Counted from the first letter of the stretch, positions 33,385-42,289 are shown. The stretch: DNA of 64,000 bases from Fibrobacter sp. UWB2 (GCF_002210425.1 NZ_MWQK01000004.1:372001-436000), one strand, 5' to 3'. Notes: generated by a model from the letters alone, not told the origin. Made by a program: numbers and translations.

Positions 33385-33573
33385 ATGGCTACAAAAACTG
33401 TTGCAAAGAAACCCGCCGCTGCTAAGAAGCCCGCTGCTGCTAAGAAGCCGGCCGCTGCCAAGAAGCCTGCTGCCGCTAAGAAGCCGGCCGCTGCTAAGAA
33501 GCCCGCTGCCGCTAAGAAGCCGGCCGCTGCCAAGAAGCCGACTGCTGCTAAGAAGCCGGCCGCCAAGAAGTAA
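33385..33573 (+). CDS. Histone H1-like Lys/Ala/Pro repeat protein
   Basis: A 62-residue, highly basic protein. After MATKTVAKKP it is almost entirely tandem copies of the hexapeptide AAAKKP (eight or nine copies, one with Thr), ending AAKK. The start at 33385 follows AAGGAAG. Such repeats are found in bacterial histone H1-like and AlgP-type proteins, which bind DNA through lysines without a fixed fold. At DNA level the units are 18 bases long, so the copy number should vary easily between strains. It has its own promoter candidate and a strong terminator, so it is a single-gene transcript, probably abundant. Confidence 0.8.
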   Translation: MATKTVAKKPAAAKKPAAAKKPAAAKKPAAAKKPAAAKKPAAAKKPAAAKKPTAAKKPAAKK

Positions 33574-33597
33574 TCTTCTTTTTGATCCAACGATTTT

Positions 33598-33626
33598 GAC
33601 CCGCAGACCTCTGCGGGTCTTTTTTT
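33598..33626 (+). terminator. Rho-independent terminator after the histone-like gene
   Basis: GACCCGCAGA and TCTGCGGGTC form a perfect 10-bp stem (33598-33619) with a CC loop, followed by seven T. A textbook intrinsic terminator 25 bases after the stop codon. Confidence 0.93.
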
Positions 33627-33665
33627 ATATTGGCGGTCCGCCCTCCGTTTACTATTTTTGTTAGC

Positions 33666-34022
33666 ATGATTTCAGAAAATGATTTGACCAATTCGCAGAA
33701 CATTCCCTTTGAAGAACGCATCGCCCGCATCGAAAAGATGATTGAAGCCGAAGCAGAACCGAAAGCATTCGAACTCGGACTTTTGCTCGCTCTCAAGATG
33801 GGCCAGGAAATCCGCGAAAAGAAACCGCTCGGCAGCACGACAGGCGACATCGTCGCCGCATGGAGTTCCAAGTACCCGGAATCCGTCGTTGAAGAAGCAA
33901 TCGCTCACGCCAAGCAGTTCCTCACAAATCCAGGCGCCCTCGCCGAAAAGATGAAGAACATCATGCTGAAAAAGATGAATCAGCAAGAAGAAAAAAAGGA
34001 CGAGGCCGAAAGTGGAAAATAA
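33666..34022 (+). CDS. Hypothetical helical protein
   Basis: A 118-residue protein of unknown function. The start at 33666 (MISENDLTNSQN) is the first ATG after the terminator; a longer in-frame version starting upstream is less likely. The sequence is acidic to neutral and mostly helical (PFEERIARIEKMIEAEAEPKAFELGLLLALKMGQEI). It has no signal or membrane segment. Its last 11 bases overlap the Ppx/GppA gene, suggesting co-translation with it. Confidence 0.6.
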   Translation: MISENDLTNSQNIPFEERIARIEKMIEAEAEPKAFELGLLLALKMGQEIREKKPLGSTTGDIVAAWSSKYPESVVEEAIAHAKQFLTNPGALAEKMKNIMLKKMNQQEEKKDEAESGK

Positions 34023-35022
34023 ACTCCAGGCAACCATTGACATCGGGAGTCACAGCTGCATTTTGCTAATCGCAGCGTTCGAAGTCGCACCTGCCGAATC
34101 AAGTGAAGCGCCTGTAGCACCGCGCAAGATTCTCGTGCCGAAACTCCAGAAGGTCGAAGTCTGCCGCCTCGGCGAAGACATTTACGAACACGGGAAAATC
34201 ACGCCCGAACGCATCCAGGAACTCGTCAACATCATGACCAAGTTCCGCATGGACTTGCACGCCCTCGGCGCAGACCTCAAGGCAGTCGCGATGACCGAAG
34301 CCATGCGCAAGGCCACAAACCCGGACGAAGTGATTGAAGCTGTCGAAAAAGCAGTATGGGTCAAGCCGCGCGTCATCACCGGAGAAGAAGAAGGCAAGCT
34401 CACCTACCGCTCCGTCAAGGAATGGCACGGCGAAGGAAACGTCACAATTGACATCGGTGGCGGTTCCACAGAACTCAGCAACGGCGAAACGACATTCTCG
34501 ATTCCCGTTGGCGCGCTCAAGATGTTCAAGGCGATGGGCCCAATTCCCGGTCCGGAATACAAGAAGTTTATCAAGGAAACATTCAAGGACTTGTCCTTCA
34601 AGGGCATGACGAAAAAGCCTGTCTACCTTATCGGTGGTACAGGCACCGCACTTGCGATGGTCTTCTTGAACAGCCAAACGTTTGACTACAAGGCGATTGA
34701 AGGTCTCGAAATGAGCCTTGCCGACCTTGAAGCGGTCACCACGCGCATCACGAATCTTTCGAAAGAACTCCGCGCGATGCTCCCAGGACTTGGAAACGGC
34801 CGCCACGAAGTTATCATTTGCGGTTTGTTCTGGTTGCGTTCGCTCCTCGAAAAGCTTCGCGTAGAAACGTTCAAGATCAGTACGGCAGGACTCCGCTTCG
34901 GACTCCTCTACCCGCCAGAAAAAGAACCGGAACCCAAGCCAAAGAAGCGCCCGGCATTCCTAAAAAAGACGGATGCCACATCCGAGACGGCGATCCCCGA
35001 ACAGGTCGGGGATGACAAATAA
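34012..35022 (+). CDS. Ppx/GppA-family exopolyphosphatase / pppGpp phosphatase
   Basis: A 336-residue enzyme of the ASKHA fold with a GTG start overlapping the preceding gene. ATIDIGSHSCILLI is the phosphate-1 motif, VTIDIGGGSTELS the phosphate-2 motif, and LIGGTGTALA follows the connecting region. The family hydrolyses polyphosphate or pppGpp; which one cannot be told from this. The last about 12 residues (ETAIPEQVGDD region) are encoded by a REP-like hairpin at 34993-35017, so the natural C-terminus may have been extended by repeat insertion. Confidence 0.85.
   Translation: MENKLQATIDIGSHSCILLIAAFEVAPAESSEAPVAPRKILVPKLQKVEVCRLGEDIYEHGKITPERIQELVNIMTKFRMDLHALGADLKAVAMTEAMRKATNPDEVIEAVEKAVWVKPRVITGEEEGKLTYRSVKEWHGEGNVTIDIGGGSTELSNGETTFSIPVGALKMFKAMGPIPGPEYKKFIKETFKDLSFKGMTKKPVYLIGGTGTALAMVFLNSQTFDYKAIEGLEMSLADLEAVTTRITNLSKELRAMLPGLGNGRHEVIICGLFWLRSLLEKLRVETFKISTAGLRFGLLYPPEKEPEPKPKKRPAFLKKTDATSETAIPEQVGDDK
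34993..35017. repeat. REP-like hairpin element, copy 1
   Basis: ATCCCCGA (34993-35000) and TCGGGGAT (35006-35013) form an 8-bp hairpin with a five-base loop, followed by GACA. On the minus strand it reads TGTCATCCCCGA.., the same heading as the elements at 35037 and 47751. It lies within the 3' end of the Ppx/GppA gene. Confidence 0.6.
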
Positions 35023-35036
35023 AGGAGATGCTTGAT

Positions 35037-35071
35037 GGATCCTATCGCCTCTACGAGGCTCCAGGATGACA
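35037..35071. repeat. REP-like hairpin element, copy 2
   Basis: Interrupted inverted repeat ATCCT-ATC-GCCTC-TAC-GAGGC-TCC-AGGAT (35039-35067), followed by GACA. On the minus strand it begins TGTCATCCTGGAGCC. It occupies most of the gap between the Ppx/GppA and pseudouridine synthase genes. Confidence 0.6.
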
Positions 35072-35084
35072 GAGCAAAAAGATT

Positions 35085-35816
35085 ATGCGTATAAACAAGT
35101 ACATTTCTCTCAGTGGTTTTGCTAGCCGCCGTGCCGCAGACGAACTCGTCGCCGACGGTCGCGTACAGGTAAACGGAGAAACAATCTCTGACCTCGGCCA
35201 TCAAGTGGACGAAACCAAGGACCAGGTGACGGTTGACGGAAAGTTGCTGAAGCTCCCGACAAACAAGAAAACAAAAGTCATCATGCTCCACAAGCCGGCT
35301 GGTTGTGTTTGCACCAAGGACGACCCGCAGGGCCGCCGCACGGTTTACGATTACTTGCCACCGGGATACCATAATTTCAAGTACGTTGGACGACTTGACT
35401 TGCAAAGCCGCGGTCTCTTGCTTTTCACCGACGACGGCGAATTGCTTTACCGCCTCACGCACCCGAGTTTTGAAGTGCCGCGCAGCTACTACGTGTGGAC
35501 CACTCGCCCGCTCAGCGAATCTGCCGCCCAGCGCTTGGTCGATGGCGTGGACATCCGCGACCCGGAAGATCCGGACGCCCAGGAAGAAATTGCATTCGCC
35601 ACAGACGTCTACCTCGAAAACGGATTTGCAGAACTTGTGCTTATCGAAGGCAAAAACCGTGAAATCCGCCGCATGATGCGTGCCATCGGTTACGAAATCC
35701 GCGACCTCAAGCGCGTAAGCTACTGCCAAATTCAGCTCGGCGACTTGCCCGCAGGCGAATTCCGCGAACTCACGCCCAACGAATTGAACAAATTGCGACA
35801 GGCCGTGCACTTGTAG
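35085..35816 (+). CDS. RsuA/RluB-family rRNA pseudouridine synthase
   Basis: A 243-residue enzyme. Residues 1-60 are an S4 RNA-binding domain (MRINKYISLSGFASRRAADELV, VQVNGE). The catalytic motif is GRLDLQSRGLLLFTDDG, with the conserved Asp in RLD, and KNREIRRMMRAIGY near the C-terminus is family-typical. It isomerises a uridine in ribosomal RNA; whether the target is 23S (RluB/RluF-like) or 16S (RsuA-like) is not decided here. It is followed seven bases later by a metallophosphatase gene. Confidence 0.92.
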   Translation: MRINKYISLSGFASRRAADELVADGRVQVNGETISDLGHQVDETKDQVTVDGKLLKLPTNKKTKVIMLHKPAGCVCTKDDPQGRRTVYDYLPPGYHNFKYVGRLDLQSRGLLLFTDDGELLYRLTHPSFEVPRSYYVWTTRPLSESAAQRLVDGVDIRDPEDPDAQEEIAFATDVYLENGFAELVLIEGKNREIRRMMRAIGYEIRDLKRVSYCQIQLGDLPAGEFRELTPNELNKLRQAVHL

Positions 35817-35823
35817 GCGATCC

Positions 35824-36651
35824 ATGAAACGTACTTTATATATCGGTGATGTTCATGGTTGCGCAGACGAACTCTCTGCGATTATCGACCAATTCGGCTT
35901 TGTGCGCGGTAGCGATACCATTTACCAGACCGGCGATATCATCAACAAAGGTCCCGACATGATGCGTGCCATGCGCATTGTCGAGGAACTCGGCATTCTA
36001 ACCGTCCGCGGAAACCACGAAGAACATCTCATCCGCATGATGGAAACGCCCAAGAGCAACTGGACCGAAAAGCAGAAGAAGCGCTTCAAGGCGCTTTCGC
36101 TTGACGAATGGGTTTACATCCGCGATACCGTGAAGAACTGGCCGCTCTGGCGCGACACGCCGCACGCCCTCCTCGTGCACGCAGGCCTAGAACCGGGCAA
36201 GACGCGTCTCGAAGACATGAGCCCCGAAGTGCTCCTTTCCATCCGCTACTGGAATGACAAACCCTGGTTTGAACAGGTCAAGTGGAACAAGCTCGTCATC
36301 TTTGGACATTGGGCCAAGATGGGCTTCGTGAACATTCCTGGATTTATCGGTCTCGATTCCGGTTGCGTCTACGGCAAGGCACTCACCGCCTGGTGCCCCG
36401 AAGAAGACAAGTTCTACAGCGTCCCCGCCCTCCGCGAATACACACCCGTCAAGGACAAGGCAAAAGAATCCGAAGCCGCCCCCTGCAAAGTGCTCGGCGA
36501 CAACTCCCCCGATTCCGTGCCACCCAAGACGTTCGACGAAATTAAGGAACGGATTGCAAGTGGCGACATCGCCCGCAAGGAAGAGACTCCCGAAGAATCG
36601 AACATCCGCAAGGCAAGCCCCTCCATCAGCGCTGAATGGGCCGGGTATTAA
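35824..36651 (+). CDS. Calcineurin-like metallophosphatase (PrpA/ApaH-type)
   Basis: A 275-residue metallophosphoesterase. It has GDVHGCADEL (residues 8-17), GDIINKGPD and VRGNHEEHL, the three dinuclear-metal motifs, and later LVHAGLEPG and IFGHWA. The arrangement is that of serine/threonine phosphatase 1 or diadenosine tetraphosphate hydrolase relatives. The C-terminal about 70 residues are charged and probably disordered. Substrate unknown. It lies between the pseudouridine synthase and nadA on the same strand. Confidence 0.88.
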   Translation: MKRTLYIGDVHGCADELSAIIDQFGFVRGSDTIYQTGDIINKGPDMMRAMRIVEELGILTVRGNHEEHLIRMMETPKSNWTEKQKKRFKALSLDEWVYIRDTVKNWPLWRDTPHALLVHAGLEPGKTRLEDMSPEVLLSIRYWNDKPWFEQVKWNKLVIFGHWAKMGFVNIPGFIGLDSGCVYGKALTAWCPEEDKFYSVPALREYTPVKDKAKESEAAPCKVLGDNSPDSVPPKTFDEIKERIASGDIARKEETPEESNIRKASPSISAEWAGY

Positions 36652-36690
36652 TTTACTATCTTTTAACTAGGCAATAATCTAGGTAACACA

Positions 36691-37704
36691 ATGACAGCAG
36701 AAGAACTTTACAATCGTCTCAAGTCCGTCAAGCCGGGCGCAGCCCTTTGCACCTACACCATGGAAAAAGTGGAAAAGATGCTCCCGCTCATCAACGAAAT
36801 CAACGAGCTCAAGAAAGAACAGGATACCGTTATCCTCGCCCACAGCTACTGCGCTCCTGAAATTCTTTTGGGCGTTGCCGACTTCACTGGCGATAGCTTT
36901 AAGCTCAGCAAGGACGCCACCACCGTCCAGCAAAAGACCATTCTCTTCTCTGCCGTGCGTTTCATGGGCGAAACCGCCAAGATTTTGAACCCGCAAAAGG
37001 ATGTGATTATCCCGGGCCCGCTCACGGGTTGCAGCCTCGCCGATTCCATTACCGGCAAGGATGTCGAAGAACTCCGCAAGCAGAATCCGGACTACACGTT
37101 TGTCTGCTACATCAACACGACTGCCGACGTGAAGGCCGCCTGCGATGTCTGCGTGACTAGCGGTAACGTGATGCACATCGTCGAAACGATTCCGTCCGAC
37201 AAGATTTTCTTTGTTCCGGATGCTCTCATGGGCCAGAACATCATCGACGAAATGAAGCGTCGCGGTGTCAAGAAGGACATCAAGCTCTATAACGGCTGCT
37301 GCTACGTTCACGAAAACTACGACCCGGATTTAATCCAGTTCTTCCGTAGCCAAAACCCGAATCTCAAGGTGATTAGCCACCCGGAATGCAACCCGTCTGT
37401 CGCCATGCTTAGTGACTACGTCGGAAGCACAGGCCAGATGGTGAGCTACATCAACCAGCAGCCCAAAGACAGCTGCATTTTGCTCCTCACGGAATGCGGC
37501 CTCAATGCCCGTATGCACTACGAACATCCGGACATGAACTTTATCGGTAGCTGCTGCATGTGCAAATACATGAAGTCGAACTCACTCGAAAACATTCTGG
37601 AAGCACTCCGCCACCCCGAAAAGGCAGAACACATCTCGCTCGACGAAGGCGTGCGCGTGAAGGCCAAGAAGTGCATCGACGCCATGTTCAAATATGCCGA
37701 ATAA
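36691..37704 (+). CDS. nadA: Quinolinate synthase NadA
   Basis: A 337-residue enzyme that condenses iminoaspartate with dihydroxyacetone phosphate to quinolinate, the route to NAD. VILAHSYCAPEILLGVADFTGDSFKL is the N-terminal signature, CNPSVAMLSDYVGSTGQM and NFIGSCCMCKYMKSNSLENIL are later ones. Three conserved cysteines for the 4Fe-4S cluster are available, although extra cysteines in SCCMCK make exact assignment uncertain. Nadb and NadC genes are not in the window. Confidence 0.93.
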   Translation: MTAEELYNRLKSVKPGAALCTYTMEKVEKMLPLINEINELKKEQDTVILAHSYCAPEILLGVADFTGDSFKLSKDATTVQQKTILFSAVRFMGETAKILNPQKDVIIPGPLTGCSLADSITGKDVEELRKQNPDYTFVCYINTTADVKAACDVCVTSGNVMHIVETIPSDKIFFVPDALMGQNIIDEMKRRGVKKDIKLYNGCCYVHENYDPDLIQFFRSQNPNLKVISHPECNPSVAMLSDYVGSTGQMVSYINQQPKDSCILLLTECGLNARMHYEHPDMNFIGSCCMCKYMKSNSLENILEALRHPEKAEHISLDEGVRVKAKKCIDAMFKYAE

Positions 37705-37735
37705 ACCCTGCAAAACATAACTATTTGCAACAGGT

Positions 37736-37763
37736 TGCCCTTAAAATTCTATTTTTAAGGGCA
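37736..37763 (+). terminator. Probable terminator after nadA
   Basis: TGCCCTTAAAA (37736-37746) pairs perfectly with TTTTAAGGGCA (37753-37763) around a six-base loop. The downstream bases (CTAATTATTTT) are T-rich rather than a pure T-run. It lies 31 bases after the nadA stop and just before the next gene's ribosome binding site, so attenuation is also possible. Confidence 0.5.
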
Positions 37764-37783
37764 CTAATTATTTTGGAGGAAAA

Positions 37784-38473
37784 ATGAGAAAAATTTTGTT
37801 GGCAATCGCTTTGGTATGTTCGGCTGTTTTTGCGCAACCCGACGACAGCGATTTCAGCTACTGGCCGCGTTCTTATTTTGCAAGCATTGGCTTTAACGTC
37901 ATTGCTAACCGTGGTGATTTGTTCAAGCGTGATATGAAAATCATCGACAAGGACGGCGATGAAGAAACGGTCAACCTTCCAATATCGAAGATTTTTATTG
38001 CCCCGGACTACAATCTAGGTGTCAACATCCGCGAATTCACATTTGGGCTTTCGTTCCAATACTGGTCTTATGAGGGAAAAATTGCAAACCTCCCCGAAGA
38101 TTTAAACGAGCAGGACGTCCGTTATTACAGATTCGGATTCGAAGCAAGCTACAACTTTTTCTATCCTGACTTTTTCCAGGTGGGTGTCGGTCTCGGATAT
38201 TCATTTTCTAGCTTAAAGGCCGAAAACAACGTGACAAGCATCAAGGGATTTTTTGATTCCGAATTGATGGGTTCCGGTGTAGGCATCATCTCGTACATGC
38301 GCTATTATATAACAGACTTTTTCTGCCTGTCCCCTTCCTTGCGCATTTATGAGAACTGGTACAAGGCGGTCCACACTAAAAATAGCGGAACTGTAGAATT
38401 TGACGATGTCGATATCAGCTACTTCTGGCAAACTTATATAGCCATATCGATCAACGCAATGGTTCAGTTTTAA
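37784..38473 (+). CDS. Outer-membrane beta-barrel protein
   Basis: A 229-residue secreted protein. The signal peptide MRKILLAIALVCSAVFAQ ends in a cleavage site near residue 17. The remainder shows alternating hydrophobic, aromatic strands (YSFSSL.., YYRFGFEASYNFF, FQVGVGLGYSF) as in small outer-membrane porin-like barrels, ending in a hydrophobic residue pattern with a C-terminal Phe (NAMVQF). GGAGG precedes the ATG. Function unknown; possibly a structural or transport barrel. Confidence 0.7.
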   Translation: MRKILLAIALVCSAVFAQPDDSDFSYWPRSYFASIGFNVIANRGDLFKRDMKIIDKDGDEETVNLPISKIFIAPDYNLGVNIREFTFGLSFQYWSYEGKIANLPEDLNEQDVRYYRFGFEASYNFFYPDFFQVGVGLGYSFSSLKAENNVTSIKGFFDSELMGSGVGIISYMRYYITDFFCLSPSLRIYENWYKAVHTKNSGTVEFDDVDISYFWQTYIAISINAMVQF

Positions 38474-38498
38474 TTAAAAACTAAAGAAGGCACAAAAA

Positions 38499-40034
38499 AT
38501 GATAACATTCCTAATCGGTGTTGCAATCCTCATCCTTGGATATTTCACCTACGGCAAGTTCGTCGAACGCGTGTTCGGACCAGACGACCGCAAGACTCCG
38601 GCACTCGCAAACCCGGATGGCGTTGACCGAGTCCCGATGCCGCACTGGAAAAACGTTCTCATTCAGCTTTTGAACATTGCAGGCATTGGCCCTGTGATCG
38701 GCGTGATTCTTGGCATCAAGTTTGGCGCCATCGTGTTCATCTTGCTCCCGCTCGGAAACGTGCTCGGCGGTGCTGTGCACGACTACTTCAGCGGCATGAT
38801 CAGCATGCGCAACAACGGTTACAACGTTCCGGCACTCTCCCGTAAGTTCTTGGGCAAGGGTCCGGCAAAGCTTGTGATGACACTTATCTCGGTCGCGCTC
38901 ATTCTCGTTGGCGCCGTGTTCACCAACACTCCGGCAGCACTCGTGAATACGCCGATTCTCGCAGGCAGCCACGTTTCGCCGACTCTTTTCTGGATTGCCG
39001 TCGCCGTCATTTTTGCCTACTACTTCATCAGCACCTTCTTCCCGATTGACAAGATTATCGGCCGCATCTACCCGGTTTTTGGCGCCCTCCTGATTCTCGC
39101 CTCCCTCGCTATTTTCGTGGGCATCGTCCCGAACTTGAACGTCCTCGATGAATTCTGCTTTGCAGACATCATGAGCAACTTCCATAAGCATCCGGCTGGC
39201 CAGCCGATCATCCCGATGCTCTTCGTGACGATTGCTTGCGGCATCATCAGCGGTTTTCACAGCACACAAAGCCCGCTCGTTGCCCGTACGGAAGTGACCG
39301 AAAAGACCGGTCGCCAGACGTTCTACGGCATGATGATTATTGAAGGTTTGATTGGTATGATTTGGGCCGCAGGTGGCATGTTCATTTATCACCAGATGCC
39401 GGAACTTTTGACAGGCGCTTCGGGCGTGAAGGTTTTGAGCGTTCTCGTTTCGACCGTGATTCCTTGGGCTCCGATTTCGATCCTCGTGGTCGTGGGCGTA
39501 ATTATCCTTGCTATTACAAGTGGCGACACAAGCCTCCGCAGCCTCCGCCTTACGATTGCTGAACTTACGGGCCTTGAACAGACCTCCGTGCGTAACCGTT
39601 TGATTCTCACGATTCCGATGTTCGCTCTCTGCGCTGTGATTATCTTCTGGAGCAACTTGAACCCCGAAGGTTTCAATATCTTGTGGAACTACTTCAGCTG
39701 GAGCAACCAGCTCATGGCCGTTTGCAGCCTCTGCGTGGCAACCGTTTATCTCCGCAGTAAAAAGAAGAACTTCTGGATTGCGCTTATCCCGTGCATGTTC
39801 ATGACGTTCATTACGGCTGATTACATCCTCTGGGTGAGCCCGGAAAACCTCAAGGGCGCTCCGCTCGGCTTTGGTCTCGACTACAAGACCGCTCTTGTGA
39901 TCGCACTCCATGACGCTGCTATTCTCGGATTCTTCCTCTGCGTTCGTGGCAAGGAGCTTACCAAGATGCCTGATTTCGATGCCGATGTTTGGAGACCGGA
40001 ACTGGACGAAGGTAAAATTCCGAAGGCTCAGTAA
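38499..40034 (+). CDS. cstA: Carbon starvation protein CstA-family transporter
   Basis: A 511-residue inner-membrane transporter with about 12-14 helices. Family signatures include GPVIGVILG and FGAIVFILLPLGNVLGGAVHDYFSGM near the N-terminus and GFHSTQSPLVARTEV in the middle. CstA proteins import pyruvate or peptides in other bacteria. It is shorter than E. coli CstA (about 700) but within the range of the short form. AAGAAGG precedes the ATG. The preceding barrel gene ends 25 bases upstream; recD2 starts 33 bases later. Confidence 0.9.
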   Translation: MITFLIGVAILILGYFTYGKFVERVFGPDDRKTPALANPDGVDRVPMPHWKNVLIQLLNIAGIGPVIGVILGIKFGAIVFILLPLGNVLGGAVHDYFSGMISMRNNGYNVPALSRKFLGKGPAKLVMTLISVALILVGAVFTNTPAALVNTPILAGSHVSPTLFWIAVAVIFAYYFISTFFPIDKIIGRIYPVFGALLILASLAIFVGIVPNLNVLDEFCFADIMSNFHKHPAGQPIIPMLFVTIACGIISGFHSTQSPLVARTEVTEKTGRQTFYGMMIIEGLIGMIWAAGGMFIYHQMPELLTGASGVKVLSVLVSTVIPWAPISILVVVGVIILAITSGDTSLRSLRLTIAELTGLEQTSVRNRLILTIPMFALCAVIIFWSNLNPEGFNILWNYFSWSNQLMAVCSLCVATVYLRSKKKNFWIALIPCMFMTFITADYILWVSPENLKGAPLGFGLDYKTALVIALHDAAILGFFLCVRGKELTKMPDFDADVWRPELDEGKIPKAQ

Positions 40035-40067
40035 TCAAGCGCCGCAAATACAAACGCCGCAAAATTC

Positions 40068-42206
40068 GTGCAAGTTAAAGGTTCAATCAAAAGCATCACG
40101 TTCCATAGCCAGCAAAATGGCTTTACCGTGATGCGCCTGAACGATATCGAAAGCAAGAAGGTCGTTGTCGTCACAGGGACATTCCCTGCTTTGCAGGCCG
40201 GCGAAACGATTGTAGTAGAGGGCGACTGGGGTTCGCATCCGAAATACGGGAAGCAGTTCCAGGCGACTTCTTTTGAATACCTCGCTACAGACGATAACGA
40301 CATCCTTGAATACTTGGCGAGTGGACAATTTCCGGGCGTGGGGCAAAAGATTGCCGAACGCATTGTGGAAGCTTTTGGCGATGCAACCGCTGACATTCTC
40401 GACAACAATCCGGACAAGTTCCGCGAAGTAAAAATCAAAGGCTTCCCCGCCCGCAAGGTGGAAGCTTTTTTGGCACGTTGGCAAGAAGCGCGTCACAGCC
40501 GCGAAACGATGCTGTTTTTGTACAAGCACGAAATTGTCGGCAGCGTGGCAAAGCGCCTTTGGAACAAGTTCGGACAAGCGACGATTGAACGCATTACGCA
40601 AAACCCGTACATGCTCTGCGAAGAAGTCTGGGGCATCGGATTTTTGAAGGCCGACGAAATCGCGCAGAAAGTCGGATTCCCGAAAGACAGCCCCAAGCGC
40701 TTCCAGGCGGCATTGCTTTACACATTGCAAGAAGCGTCTGTGAGCGATGGACATGTGTTTTTGCCGAAGAACGTGCTCCTGGAACGCACATTCCGCAACT
40801 TGCGTTTGATGCAGGACGACGAAGGCGCCATCAACACGCTCCTCGACGAATTCGAAAAGGCAAGCGATTCTGGGCGCATCACGCGCGAAGGCGACGACTG
40901 CTATTTTCCGCCGCTTTACAATGCCGAGCAGCGCATCGCAGACAACATCAAGCTCCGTTTGCGCTACAACGAACTGCCAATAGACAACTTTGAAAACAAC
41001 CTTGCGCAGTGGGAACGCGAACACAAGTTCAGCTTTGACCCGATCCAAAAACGCGCAATCCAAATGGCGCTCTCGCGAAAGATTTCCATCATCACCGGTG
41101 GCCCCGGCACAGGTAAGACAACAATCCTCAAGGGGATTCTGTACCTCGCCCGCCAAATGGAAGAGTGCGTAAGCCTCACGGCCCCGACAGGGCGCGCAGC
41201 CAAGCGCATGGGCGAATGCTGTGGCGAAAAAGCCCGCACAATCCATCGTTTGCTCGAAGTAGACCCGATTTCGGGCAAGTTCCATCGCGATGGCGACAAC
41301 AAGCTTCAATGCAATTTGCTCATTGTCGATGAATTCAGTATGGTCGATACGTGGCTTGCCGCCTCGCTCCTCGAAGCAACGCCACTCAATGCGCGTATCG
41401 TTCTCGTGGGCGATGCCGACCAGCTCCCCAGCGTGGGAGCTGGCAATGTGCTGAACGACTTGTTGCGTTGCCCCAAGATTCCGAGCACCCGCCTTCAGCA
41501 CATTTTCCGCCAGGCCGGCGGAAACGACATCGCCGACAAAGCATCGAAAATCAATCAGGGCATTAGCCCCTCGCCCATCGAAGGCACGAATTTCCACTTT
41601 TTGCCCTACGAGTCGGCCGATGAAGCTAAAGACATCATCGCCCGCCTCATCACTCGCGGCATTAAGGAAAAAATCGACGTCGATACGCAAGAAATGCAGC
41701 TCCTCACGCCGATGCGCAAAGGACCGCTCGGCATTTACGAGCTAAATAACTTTTTGCAAGACCTCCTGAACCCCGACAAGGAACGCATCAAAATCGCGAG
41801 CGGCAACTGGAGTACTGGCGACCGCGTGATGCAAATCCGCAACAACTACGACAAGAACGTGTTCAACGGAGACGTCGGCATCATCTACAAAATCGGGAAA
41901 GACACGAAAAAAATCACGGTCTTTTACGATGACAAGACTGTCGATTACGAGCCCGATGAAGCCGATGAACTTATCCTTGCGTACGCCTGCACTATCCACA
42001 AGAGCCAGGGTAGCGAATACCCCGCCGTCATCGTCGTACTAGATTCGAGCCACAGCATTATGCTGCAAAGGAACCTCATCTACACCGCCATCACGCGTGC
42101 GAAAGGCCATGTGTGGATTTTGTCTGCACCAGGAGCATTCTACCAAGCCGTGCGCAACAACCGCAGCACAAGACGCTACACACGCCTCACCGAGAAGTTG
42201 GGTTAG
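40068..42206 (+). CDS. recD2: RecD2-type ATP-dependent DNA helicase
   Basis: A 712-residue SF1 helicase, GTG start. The N-terminal about 200 residues contain an OB-like region and helix-hairpin-helix units (GVGQKIAERIVEAFGD, IKGFPARKVEAF, VWGIGFLKADEIAQKVGF) characteristic of RecD2, which works without RecBC. The helicase core has Walker A GGPGTGKTTIL, TAPTGRAAKRM, Walker B IVDEFSMVD, GDADQLPSVGAGN and AYACTIHKSQGSEYP. It unwinds DNA 5' to 3' during repair. Length is typical of the family (700-750). Confidence 0.93.
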   Translation: MQVKGSIKSITFHSQQNGFTVMRLNDIESKKVVVVTGTFPALQAGETIVVEGDWGSHPKYGKQFQATSFEYLATDDNDILEYLASGQFPGVGQKIAERIVEAFGDATADILDNNPDKFREVKIKGFPARKVEAFLARWQEARHSRETMLFLYKHEIVGSVAKRLWNKFGQATIERITQNPYMLCEEVWGIGFLKADEIAQKVGFPKDSPKRFQAALLYTLQEASVSDGHVFLPKNVLLERTFRNLRLMQDDEGAINTLLDEFEKASDSGRITREGDDCYFPPLYNAEQRIADNIKLRLRYNELPIDNFENNLAQWEREHKFSFDPIQKRAIQMALSRKISIITGGPGTGKTTILKGILYLARQMEECVSLTAPTGRAAKRMGECCGEKARTIHRLLEVDPISGKFHRDGDNKLQCNLLIVDEFSMVDTWLAASLLEATPLNARIVLVGDADQLPSVGAGNVLNDLLRCPKIPSTRLQHIFRQAGGNDIADKASKINQGISPSPIEGTNFHFLPYESADEAKDIIARLITRGIKEKIDVDTQEMQLLTPMRKGPLGIYELNNFLQDLLNPDKERIKIASGNWSTGDRVMQIRNNYDKNVFNGDVGIIYKIGKDTKKITVFYDDKTVDYEPDEADELILAYACTIHKSQGSEYPAVIVVLDSSHSIMLQRNLIYTAITRAKGHVWILSAPGAFYQAVRNNRSTRRYTRLTEKLG

Positions 42207-42254
42207 TTTCAAAATGCGCGGGCATTTCAGCACGAGCATTCGACGATTCTCATC

Positions 42255-42289
42255 ACTATTGACTAATAACTAATGACTAACGACCAAAT
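42255..42289. repeat. Five imperfect tandem heptamers
   Basis: ACTATTG, ACTAATA, ACTAATG, ACTAACG and ACCAAAT follow one another without gap in the convergent gap between recD2 and the LamG lipoprotein gene. Each copy differs from its neighbour by one or two bases. No gene or terminator is evident in this 83-base gap. Confidence 0.6.

Noticed and set aside
38511-39911. A 466-codon open frame opposite cstA
   Set aside because: It is the antisense of a membrane protein, giving His/Asn/Glu-rich low-quality sequence.
40083-41690. A 535-codon open frame opposite recD2
   Set aside because: recD2 motifs are complete on the plus strand; the antisense product has no domain or Shine-Dalgarno of note.
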